Of a stretch of DNA of 64,000 nucleotides, positions 1 to 10,800 are shown in pieces; within the stretch, counting starts at the first letter, position 1, and every line of letters starts with the position of its first letter. The DNA comes from Priapulus caudatus (lineage: Eukaryota; Priapulida; Priapulimorpha; Priapulimorphida; Priapulidae). Location: contig NW_014577073.1 in NCBI RefSeq assembly GCF_000485595.1, forward strand, positions 321,604-385,603. The letters run 5' to 3'. Under the pieces are notes generated by a model that saw only the letters and a program-made list of their open reading frames with translations, was not told the origin of the DNA and searched no databases. The position numbers and the translations under genes are program-made.

Positions 1-50
1 TCGTCTGCACTCTTCTTTTGCACGTGGAGCGAGTTCTGTGCTGGTTTCAG

Positions 51-148
51 GTATGCGAGAGCGAGGACAGCAACAAAGACATCAGCCAGCCTAACGGGAG
101 AGATTCCTGGCAGCTCTAAGGATCACCTCATGCCTGTCGCAGAGAACC
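51..148 (+). pseudogene. Broken copy of CCDC88 exon 16,742-16,835
   Basis: Matches the exon with extra bases scattered through it. The flanking acceptor and donor are also altered. It belongs to the 1-7024 artefact copy. Confidence 0.8.
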
Positions 149-594
149 GCTGAGTTGCCATTTTCTGGTCATCGTGTTAGATCATTTCCCCTGACATCTG
201 ATGAGTATCTATGTACTCATGTATTTATCATTATTCCATCTATCCATCCATTCCATCCATCCATTTAACTCATATCATTCCATTACCCCATTCATTCATA
301 CCATCCATCTCATTCTAATCCGATATATTATATATTATATTAAGTAATATAATATTTGAATCATGACTTATAAAATAATATTTGTACGGTTTATGTTGGT
401 GTGAGTAATGAGGTGCCATACCACAGCAGTGAAACGCCAGCAGACTCTTTCATTTTTAATCTTTTTTGCCTTTTCTTTTCCGAAAAAAAGTAGCAAGGTG
501 ATGCCATGATATAGTAATATCCTTCACTGTGTAGCCATCTTTCGGCTATTGCTTTCTCGGATACATCTGTTTACGTGCGGCACGGCATTGGCAG

Positions 595-752
595 AATGCC
601 ACTTTACTGAGGAGAAGAAGAACCTGTGCCTTTAGAACTGACGAGCGTGTGAAGAGCAGTGCGAAACTATCAACGATCAAGACTAACAACCTGCCAGAGA
701 CTAGAACTCGCAGTCTACAGTCTAATTCTGCTAAGCGGCTTTTTAAAACCAG
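595..752 (+). pseudogene. Broken copy of CCDC88 exon 17,236-17,376
   Basis: About 158 nt against 141 nt in the clean copy. The excess is single-base insertions, and no frame stays open. Confidence 0.8.
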
Positions 753-1978
753 GTAGACATCTACATTGAGAAAGTTACCGCGATAGAGCCTCAACTGGCT
801 TGCTCTCTTTGTCTTGTTATCCATGTTGTCTACCAGCTGGAAAGAATTCTCTGAATATTATAGTACTGCTGAATGTTCAAGGGAATGAGAGCAGACACTC
901 TCTTATTAGTTCGCGACCTCGAAGTTATCAAACAGGAGACCTTCGTTAGCTTCCTCTCTCGTCATTTACTTATTTTAATCTATTTATCATGCATTCTTTA
1001 CATTTAATTTTCTTTTTCTTTACATCATTTCCTTATATAGAATTTTTGACATTTTCCTATAGTGACTATTATGCAGGTTTAAGTGCACTAGCGTTAGTTG
1101 AAGACCTAGCCTGCCCTTCCCCCCACGCAGGCAGCACACTCTTCTAATTATTCCCCACCTATAATTATAAACGGGAGACCTTGGTTAGCTTCCCTACCAT
1201 GTCTCATGTTACTCATCTTCTCATCCTGTTCCCTACAATCTCCAAACAAGACAGAAGGCTCGTGTTAGTTTTTCCGTCTGCAATTTACACATACATCCTC
1301 AGCCACTGCCTGGTGCAGGTCGCATTCCTAACATTGTTCCACCCCGAACTACGAGTAATACTCGTTCGATCAATCAAAAATGCCACGTGTCGGCGCGAAA
1401 CAACGAGTATATCTCGTGGTAACATTGTCAGTACTCTTACGGCGCTAAAATATTGATTATCGCCGTGTAATTAATCAAATATTACTCAATAGATGGCGAC
1501 TGCCTGCCAAATATAAAAATTAAGTAGGCCCCAGTTCTATACTAACCGTAGTCCTTAGGAATTTTATTATTTGGACTTATGTTAGCCTTAAATTCATACC
1601 CAAGATAAGCATGTAGAAGACCGCGAGTAAATCACCACATATTGAGCGCACCGGTTAGAACAAGCCGCGCATGTAAAAATTCCAGCAATAGATACTGTAA
1701 ATTCCTTTTTTTCGTGGGTACCAATTTCTCATGAATATTCGTGGGCTATCAATCGCCACGAACATTACGTTCGCCAACGAAAATATGATGTAGCAGATGT
1801 CAAGTGCCGGTTCTACGATTTCAATCCACGAATTTTAAGAAATCACGAACATGTTTTTGTTATCGAAACTCACGAAAATGTGAGATCCACGAAAATAAGC
1901 TGGACTTTACAGTACATTATAACAAGGCAGCATGAAGACGCGTTACCAAGCCTCCATCGAACGTGTGCCTTCCGGCAG

Positions 1979-2312
1979 GTGCGAGAGCACAGACACTGCA
2001 CTCCACCATCGCCGCGCTCGACCACAGCCAAGTGCCGACTCCGCTCTGTGGCGGCGGGCCCCGTCGGCCAAGCGCGACGAGGAGCAAGGAAGCGGCAGCT
2101 GGCGCGACGCGCCAAGAGAGCACCGAGGCCGGTGGCGCGCGCGTCCCTGCCTCGCCGACCACGAGACACTGCAGCGGCTGCACGAGCCAGCTGAGCGGCG
2201 AGTACGCGGCTCTGCAGGGGCTGTACGCGACCAGCAAGGCTGCCGCCACAAGCAAGAGTCTGAAGTCCGACCACCGCGAGCTGAACGATTCTTCACGATG
2301 AGGCTGGTCAGG
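1979..2312 (+). pseudogene. Broken copy of CCDC88 exon 18,519-18,815
   Basis: About 334 nt against 297 nt. The open frames on both strands here are accidental products of high GC and indels. Confidence 0.8.
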
Positions 2313-3603
2313 GTGAGCATCGGGCCCCTTAACGTGATTACGCTGCGGGGGAGCCCGTGCGTTTGATAGCGGCCTTACTGTTTTCCTAGAAGCGATTTTG
2401 CTATTAGTTCTGCAGATCGGTCGGCTGCCACTTCATGTGAACGAGCACCGCTATTGATACGATAACTAAAGCCTTGCCTTCTCGAGCGTTGAATTCATCG
2501 AAACCAACAAACACAACAGTAACCTGCGATTAACACGGGGCACACCCATGCACATGCCCGGTCTTTGTGTGGGGGTACCGGTGTCATCTCAAAATGTTGC
2601 GCATCGTTCGGCCAGGCCAATTGTAAATCGTATACACCAGCTGCAAGACATCTTGCTGCGCAATGCCTAGGCATCTGCAGGCATCTTGTCATTCCTTGCC
2701 AAGCAGTTTTGGAGTGTCAACACAAGTCCGCTGGCAATATACACATCAATATCTCAATTATCTTGCCTGGCATCGCTATACTAGCTGACTTAATATGCTG
2801 CACACATCTCATATCCCTGTAGGCATGTATACACATCTCACAATCCTGCTAGATATCTGGCAGATGTCTCATACTCCGTGTTAAGGACCTCATATTGGTA
2901 GGCGACGTGCAAGCGTTTCGTAATCTACTGTAGGAATTGGCAGGCAGAGTGTAGTGGAATTTCGTATAAGACTTGAAGCTTGGTGTGGAACATCATTGCC
3001 TAATGCAACTCACTGAGTACATAACTGTGTCCTTTAGAGTACTAGCTAATAATCTAAAAATCGGCATTGACACTATGGCCTCATTACCATGCCATAATGT
3101 TTCGTTAGGGGAACTCCTGGAAACCGGTCACGTGAGACACTTAGCTTGGTTAATTCAAGAATGTACCGAAACCAAACGTCTAGCTTTGGAGCGGGGGGAG
3201 AGGGGCAAAAAGCAATGCTGCGCATTTGTAGTTCTTGGCAGTTGAATCTGGGACTGTTTTCCATTGTCCAAGTAATTAATGTCTATACTGGTCTGCCGGT
3301 GGCAACTACACCCGTCACTAGTTTATCTGGCTAATCCTGTCCAATTATTATTCACTGTTTGCGCACTTGCAATCAATGTATCTTTACAAAAAATATGCAC
3401 TGGGCCAATTCCTCCGTAAATGTCTATTTCCAGTCCACCCATTGGTTTTGTACAGGTCATAGAAAATATATTCCGCCGTTGAACATTGCACGGTAGATCG
3501 TAGTGCAAGTGCTGGCTGCGGGTTAACTGTGCTTGCTTTGCGACTGGTGATGGGTGCGCGGCTGACTACTAATGGCGTGTCTGTTGCGCTTGCTGGCGTG
3601 GCA

Positions 3604-3783
3604 GGACGAAGGATGAGCGTCGTAGCGAGATGAAGGGACCATCTCCTGTCATCGGACGCGGGAATCTCGTCAATGTCCATGAGCCAACCTGCCATCTGGG
3701 ACTATAGCACTTCTGAAGAGCACGCAAACACGGCTCCCACGCATAGCTATGACAAGCTAAGGGGCGACTACCACAGCCTGCAG
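3604..3783 (+). pseudogene. Broken copy of CCDC88 exon 20,013-20,174
   Basis: Clear similarity over the full exon with multiple indels. The donor after GCCTGCAG is preserved. Confidence 0.8.
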
Positions 3784-4061
3784 GTACACGGCATGCCACC
3801 TGGTGCCACTGATGGACTTCCTGCCTGCGGATCATGTTCTCTTGTTGATGGTCTCGACATTAGTGGTTTGGCATGCAGGACGCTACAGCAGCCAGCAACT
3901 TTACGAGTCATTAATACGTCGGTCTTACGAAAATGCGAAATAAAATGTAGAGATCGAAGGCTAGCAGTACATGCAAGCCATTAGTGTCCTACCCATACTG
4001 TATTGTTTGCAGGTTTATTTGTATCGTGAATACCTGACAGCAGTTCTCTTGACCGCATCAG

Positions 4062-4217
4062 TCCGACTACAAAACTCTGAAGGTCTGAGAACAGATGCCA
4101 CTTGAAGCTGACCGCTTACACAGCAAGAGCTGCAGGGAGACATGGCTGAATGCAGGGATCGATGCCAACTCTCTCGATCATCGAGCTTGCCAAAGTCTGC
4201 GAACCCCAGCTGGGCGA
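4062..4217 (+). pseudogene. Broken copy of CCDC88 exon 20,447-20,584
   Basis: The start after ATCAG is recognisable and the frame is lost within the first 40 nt. The end coordinate is approximate. Confidence 0.75.
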
Positions 4218-4984
4218 GTACTCAACTCATGCACGCACGCACGCACGCACGCACTGCGACGCATGCCTCAGCATGCCATCATCTGCGTGCGCACGTACTA
4301 CATTGCAAGCAAGCAAAGTCTTGTTAGTCTGTGAACTACTGTGAGTGACACACGCACCGACTACATCCTGCTTAGTGAAGTTTTGCCACTGGGCTACAAG
4401 GTGACAACGTACATGCTTATCACACACACAGCAATATGCACCTTACGCACGCACAGCACGCACACAATCACTTGAACACTAACTCTACGACATACTCGCA
4501 TGCAATGTATTGCCAAAATGCTAGAAGCCGTAACACATACAAGCTCATCACAAGTGTGGACGCGATGTGCCACACAAACACAATCACACACACACTCTAT
4601 ACTATTTTTCAAATATGCTAATAACTGCTGCAACTGTCACACATACGGTAGTGGGGTGCATAATAGCTGTGGTCGTGATAGAAAAACATATTGCCACGCA
4701 GCAGCAAGAGTCTGATCTTGATCCGCTGTAAAGTAGCATCAACAAACTTTAACGGCGCGTTATAGCTAGTCGGCCAGTACACAGTAACTCTACAATATTG
4801 ATTGCACGGTGCGCAGGCTTTGACTTAAATTAATGTACGTAGGAAAGTAACGTGGTCACAGTACAACGCTGATAAAAGATGCCATGCGATGTGCCATTGC
4901 GAAATTCTGGAAAAGACACGGGAAAATAACGGCTAAGAGCATGAGTTAAGTAGATGGGCTGCCTCACTAGGTGCGGACTCTACC

Positions 4985-5290
4985 TGTGACACACGTATCT
5001 CACTAAGCTGTGACAAGCTACAGCCTGTGACACACTAAGCCTGCGACAAGCTAACCTCGTGAACACTAAGCTGGGCCGAGCAAGGCTTAAACGCTGTGAC
5101 ACACTAAGCTGGTGACAAGCTACAACCGCTGTGACACACTAAGCTGTGACAAGCTCACTGTGACACACTAAGCGTGGCAACAAGCTAACCTGTGACACAC
5201 TAGCTGTGACAGAGCTAACCTGTGAAACACTAAGCTGTGACAAACTAACCTGTGACACACTAAGCTGTGACAAGCCGTAAGACCTGTGAC
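4985..5290 (+). repeat. Error-rich copy of the 15/30-bp minisatellite at 21.29-21.59 kb
   Basis: Same alternating units, CTGTGACACACTAAG and CTGTGACAAGCTAAC, as the clean array, but with irregular unit lengths caused by indels. Confidence 0.8.
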
Positions 5291-5327
5291 ACATCTAAGC
5301 ACAGCGTGGTTTGTCTCTGTTGGCCAG

Positions 5328-5485
5328 ATGCTGCCAGCGAGCATGGTCCACGCTAGGAGGAGAGAACAGAGTACGCTGATGAACCACATCTCTGGCATTG
5401 GCTCCACGCAGACAGGGACCTGCTATTTTCACGACGTCGAGAGCAAGCAGGACCAGTTCTTACGAGGAACAGCGCGCGCATTCTC
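5328..5485 (+). pseudogene. Broken copy of CCDC88 exon 21,618-21,763
   Basis: Same exon with several inserted bases. The clean copy encodes the segment containing LESKDQFYEEQ. Confidence 0.8.
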
Positions 5486-6214
5486 GTACTAAACGCGGGT
5501 GACGCTGCGGATGTTAGAGTAGTTTACAGCTCACGAGTCAGGGCTGCATTCGCGTATGCAGGGGCCCGGCAAGTCTCATCGTCGAATAAACACCAATCTT
5601 TCTTTACTGTTACTGTCCTTAAAAGCGTCAACGTGTTTTTTTTATAGGATTAAGGACATGGTAAGAGGTTACTAGTTTTCACATGCGCAGTGTATCAGAG
5701 AGGTCAGTCTGTTGAGCAAAAAGTTCACGTTACGGCTAATGTTAAGAGGTAATCTTGTTGCTCACAATGGACACCCAGCCATCCTGCGTGTACGTCATAC
5801 TGGGGCATGATTCAGGATGTAGCGGTGGTTGTGGCAATGGGGGCAGCGCCCCTGGAGTTATGCCGCAAAAATAATATCATAGACCCGCTAATACTGTATT
5901 ACCGCTAAAGTAAATGCCTAATGAATAATAGATGCAATTTTTCTGTCTAATCTAACATCTATTGTTTATCTTATTTTCGAGAACACAATGCCTGGCTATT
6001 AGCGGTTTAATTGGTTCATTTACGTTCCCTCCTCTTGGGAATTTATTTAGGGTTTATGGGCTTTTTTGCAGCGGGAGAGTGTTGGAGCAGCTAAGCCTAG
6101 TATGCACCTACAGTTTTAACAAGTTGCATAGCATACAGCTGTCAATCAAAGTCTGGCGAATGCTCAATGGTCGCTACTGCCATACCGCCAAAGAGGGCTT
6201 TTGTATTCAACCAG

Positions 6215-6327
6215 AGACCATGAAGCTGAATACGCTAAAGAGGCAGAAGGAAGAAGCTGGAAGAGAAGATTATAGGATCAGTACCAAGAAGAATGGTCAT
6301 ATGATGCGCTCAGCGATCGCCTAAAAA
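6215..6327 (+). pseudogene. Broken copy of CCDC88 exon 22,440-22,541
   Basis: Fragments of the conserved LKRQKEK segment can still be read, but in more than one frame. Confidence 0.8.
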
Positions 6328-6642
6328 GTGACGTCAGATTATACAAGCAGATCAGATCAGATATAATACAATTATTCTTCTTTATATTTATTTAAGTAGT
6401 GTTATATAAAAGTGTTAAATGCGGATTTACGTTTATTTAGCTGGATCAGAAAGCCATGTTGCTTGCCTAAATATTATTAATTAGGTACCTTGAAAGACAG
6501 ATTGTTGGAGGAGACTGTATGGATGCGATGATGGACAGACAGGACAGACATTCAGAGGGGATGAATAGAGTAGAGGTAATGGCCCATGAAAATGTATGGA
6601 TCAATCGGTAATACTGGGTGCTAAGTAGGTTTTTGTTTTTCA

Positions 6643-6699
6643 TGGATACAACAAGAAGTTTGGAGGAAATTGTGAGGAAGGCTAGAGGCCTTCATGTCC
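6643..6699 (+). pseudogene. Broken copy of CCDC88 exon 22,839-22,893
   Basis: Short basic exon copy with indels. Boundaries are approximate. Confidence 0.7.
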
Positions 6700-7024
6700 A
6701 GGGTATGTCCGAATCTTTAACTTACTTTGTCTCAATCTAACTTTACAATGTACAATTTATGCTCAGTACAGTATTTAGTCAGGTCTTAAAGAAACTGCAT
6801 TAAGATGAACTACTACACGCAAACAACTGTGCGCGTCTGTCGCGCATCAATGCACACGTCAGTCCATGTCCTTGTAATTAATAAATGGTGTACAAAAAGA
6901 TATAATTGGCGTACGCAGGTACATATACGTGTGTCTAACGAGTGTACTGTACTGTTGTTACATACTCAATGGCTGCTTTCGTCAATTAGAATGCTGTCAA
7001 CGCGACCGGTGAACAGTTCCTGGG

Positions 7025-7049
7025 NNNNNNNNNNNNNNNNNNNNNNNNN
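7025..7049. other. Assembly gap (25 N)
   Basis: Run of 25 undefined bases joining the error-rich copy to the CCDC88 locus. It marks a scaffold join, so the order of 1-7024 relative to the rest is not assured. Confidence 0.99.
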
Positions 7050-7660
7050 GCTCACTGTGTTGTTGCTAACAGCTTGACATCGCATCTGCCCGTCAGGTGC
7101 TCGTAAGGAGCGTGTGATAGAATATGCTGTCCTTCCCTTCCAGCGCCTTTACTGCATTAGTTTTGTGCCGACTAGTGGTATACCCCTCGGATGTCTAGCT
7201 GGTGATGAGCGTTTCAGCAACCACTTGTAGCTGTGGTGTGAGTTCGTGTCTGTGTGGCCCCGTACACGAATCGGACCACACACGGTTTATGCCACGTGTG
7301 TCTATCTTGTTTTATCGCCCGCGTGTGTATTTGATACCATCGAGTCAGCAGTTCATTCAGTCACTTGGTAGTGAGAGTTGGCCAAGGGAAATGGCCAGTG
7401 GTGGAAAAAACTTTTCAATTTATGCAAGTACCGTGATTACCGTATATATGAGGTCTAGGTCGGTAAAGCTAGACAAGTTATACCTATTTTATTCGCCGCC
7501 AAATTGCGCCGCATCATCTTTTAGAACGTCTTACCCATAATTACTTTTTACTTTACGCATAATACATTACACATACACAAATAAGTTGACCAGAGCTGCG
7601 AGTCGAGTCATTCGAAGGAGCGCGTACGGTCAATTGCAGCGATAATTTTTGTGTCCGCAG
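7050..7660 (+). other. Intron sequence before the first CCDC88 exon in the window
   Basis: AT-rich, with no exon I can support. It ends in the acceptor GTGTCCGCAG at 7651-7660. Confidence 0.6.
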
Positions 7661-7800
7661 CAAATTCTCGAGGCTGACTCTGTGCGCGGAGAAGCTAATG
7701 ACTCCCCGATCCACCCGGCAGCAAGGAGCGACTCGCACCACCTCGCCGTCGAGCTCGCCGACAGCAAGGCCGAAGCAGCGCCGACTGCGCGCAGGCAGCT
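7661..7800 (+). CDS. CCDC88: CCDC88 exon: start of coiled coil
   Basis: Bounded by GTGTCCGCAG and GTAAGT. It contains HHLAVELADSKA, which matches the strongly conserved start of the family's coiled coil. After SKA the frame reads EAAPTARRQL, while the next frame reads KQRRLRA as in relatives, so a one-base insertion near 7771 is likely. Confidence 0.8.
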
Positions 7801-10800
7801 GTAAGTGTTACATTAGTCCGCTGAAAAACTAGAAAAACTGGAAAAAACTTAAATTTGCTGAAAAACTGCCACGCCACCTGCCGACCACTGCGGCTGCCGT
7901 GCAGAAGGTGATGCGGCGGTAGGCTTTCGCGATTAGTTCGGTCCCGTACCGGCGAAACTTGTTTGTTAGCAGAGCCGCCGTGGCAACATCGGGTGGCGTG
8001 CGTGCGCTTGTGTGTCGGACATGCGCGGACACGTTACTAAACGTGCTTTGACGGCTGTTTTCGCCAACCATCTTTCTGTCAAAAACAGGTCCACTGTGAA
8101 CAAAAGGGTGCATTGTGTCTCGTTTATTTTGTTGACTCTTTTGAGCAAAATTGGGCGAAAAGCCCCGGGCTGAAAATTCTCTGTGACATCCCAGGAATTT
8201 TTGCTCCTTTTCGAAAACTTTTCTTGCCTACCTACCTAATAAGACCCACAGTGTGTGCTATCTTTTGTATGCTGGTTGTTGTACTTAGATACTACTAACA
8301 CACATTACTCAATAGTATGGTGTATGGGAGAAATATCGGATACCGCTTTGACATATCTCTTATAATTTAGTTTTGATGATTTGTATAGAATTTACATATT
8401 TATAGATATTTATAGGAACTTCAATATTTGGAATTACTTTTTTATAGAGAGGAAAAATTGAATTGCTGCTCAGAATTAACAGGAGGAACTGGATCTTTCA
8501 AAAAGCACTCTCTACGAAATTAAAACAAGAGGTGAGGTTCACAAGTTTTATCAGGTCCATAGCAACAAATAACAGCAGACATGCAATGTTTACATTTTGC
8601 TCATATATGTATGTTTTGAGGTTAGTTAGTTAAGCAACAGCAGCATATGTTTGCTGAGTGCAGGCTGGTTTCATAGATAATACCACAAATTTGTGGGAAT
8701 TGTTTTTATTTATATTCGAACATTAGTGAATGAAACATTGAGACAATACTACAACAAGACGATGTACAGACAATAACAGTACACAATTAAATTAAATTTT
8801 GCTCCCAGTTTTTGCAATTTTAAATGTAGAGATTCACTCTTCGGGCAGTAAGCGTATTGATTTCCGTTTTATTAACAAGTGTGCATGTGGTGAGTCAGTC
8901 TGCTGCTAGTAGGTGCGATTCAGTACAGGAAATTACTTCGTCATATTAGCGTGTAGGAAGAATTGAATTGGCGCTCCAGACGAGCCGGTTTTAAATTATA
9001 CTGGGCTTGTTTGCTTATCAATATTGATTTTTATGCTGAGGATAATAAAAAGGATCCAGTGAATTGATTGGGTATGCCTAAAACGATCTTTTGTTGGTAC
9101 TATATATTTTAATGCAGTTATTAACATTATATAATAATGAATAACGTTTGTATTCCTACATTTGCCTACATAGTATTACAAACTTATCCATAATTATACA
9201 TTTATGGGGGTCCATATGCAGAAGGTTTTAATGTGTAGTCTTGTGTGTTGTTTTTTTTAATAGAATTTGCGAGTTAATCCAGGAGCCGCATCAGCACGAG
9301 CTACAGAGATGAATTGGACGTTGGCGGAGAAGGTGAATTTTCTGGCACTCTATTAGCTAAAGCTATTTGTGAAATAAAGCCCATACATTAACCATTGATA
9401 TGGCTCATATTATGTGCATTATGTTTCTTTGTATTATCCTTCGTAACTGTAGAAACTTGATTAATCGACGCACTTTTAACGTACGGTAATATTATGCATT
9501 TGTATTTCATACTAATGTGGCTCGCCATATCATCTCGCTCTTAACTGTCTGGAATAATATGAATTGCGATTGTTCATTCCATTAGTGGAGAATGCGATTA
9601 TATTGCTATTAATACCTGCAGGCGAGCAAGGTAGAGAAGCTGGGAAGCAGAGCTCGCTCAGTTCAAGGATAAAACTCAATGAGATGGAATTCTTCAAAGC
9701 GAGATTCGAGGTATGCTTAAATTACGACGCGTCGCCACACCGCTAATCACTCCGCATGCTCGAACCTGATTGCACTTTTTTTTATACGTTATCCTATATC
9801 AATAGAAAGGTGGCATGTTCACATGTTCACAAAGGTCACATGTTCCCTCGCATCTGGCGCCACCCAATCGCATTGAGTGGTCTCGCCCTCATCGCGTTTC
9901 TCACGTCGTCACGTGTTCTCGCGTCGTTGTCACGTGTTCTCATGTCATCACATGTTTTCGTGTCATCACATGTTTTCGCATCATCATGTGTTCTCACGTA
10001 GTGATGTGTTCTCGCGTCATCACGTTTCGCGCATCATCATGTGTTCCCCTGTCGTCACGTGTTCTCGCGACGTCGCATGTTCTCGCGTCGCCGTGTTTCT
10101 CGCATAGTGACAACCGCTCTCCGTGTTCTATCGCGCGCAGGAAGTGAGGGAGACAACCACATTCTGCTGGAGACGAAGCACATGCTGGAGGATCAGCTGA
10201 GCGCGAGCCAAGCGCAGTCGAGACGATCATCGACCTTCGAGAAAACGACCTCATGAAGTGCAAGGCGCAGATCAGCGAAACTCGAGGAGTAGTGGCGCCG
10301 CCGAGTGACGTGCTGCGAGCGAGCAACGTTAGTGTGTACAGGTTTGCCGAGTTGTGTGTTAGTGATGATCGAAGTCAGGATGTCACAAATGGTAATCTGC
10401 TGACCCAGTGCATTGACATCACTACTGACCTCTGTGCGCTAAAACTCCACATCCACTGGCCATAGTCACTGACCTCCACACATTGACATCACACTGACAT
10501 CATCAATGACCCTACATTAACTGACAACATGCACCTCATCAATGACCTACGTACTGACATCACCACTGACCTCATCTAATGACCCCTACGTACTGACATA
10601 CCACTGACCTCATCAATGACCCCTACGCCTACTGACATCACCACTGACCTCATCAATGACCCCTACGTACACTGACATCACCACTGACCTCATCAATGAC
10701 CCTACATACTTGACAGTCACCACTGACCTCATCAATGACCCCTATGTACTGACATCACCACTGACCTCATCAATGACCCCTACATACTGACATCACCACT

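Larger units (their letters stand above)
1..7024 (+). repeat. Error-rich second copy of 16.70-23.18 kb (probable unpolished read)
   Basis: The whole stretch is collinear with 16,703-23,182, covering the same introns, repeats and CCDC88 exons in the same order. It is about 8% longer. Differences are almost all single-base insertions and deletions, equally dense in exons and introns; in the copy of the 141-nt exon (595-752) I count many indels and essentially no clean substitutions. All reading frames are destroyed. It ends at the 25-N gap. A decayed gene duplicate would show substitutions, so I infer uncorrected long-read sequence placed upstream of the true locus. It should not be annotated as a gene. 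Confidence 0.9.

Noticed and set aside
1870-2366. Several overlapping GC-rich open frames
   Set aside because: They are indel-scrambled versions of the 18,519-18,815 exon in the error-rich copy.
1-7024. Genuine tandem duplication of part of CCDC88
   Set aside because: Differences are indels rather than substitutions and are equally frequent in exons and introns, which fits read error better.
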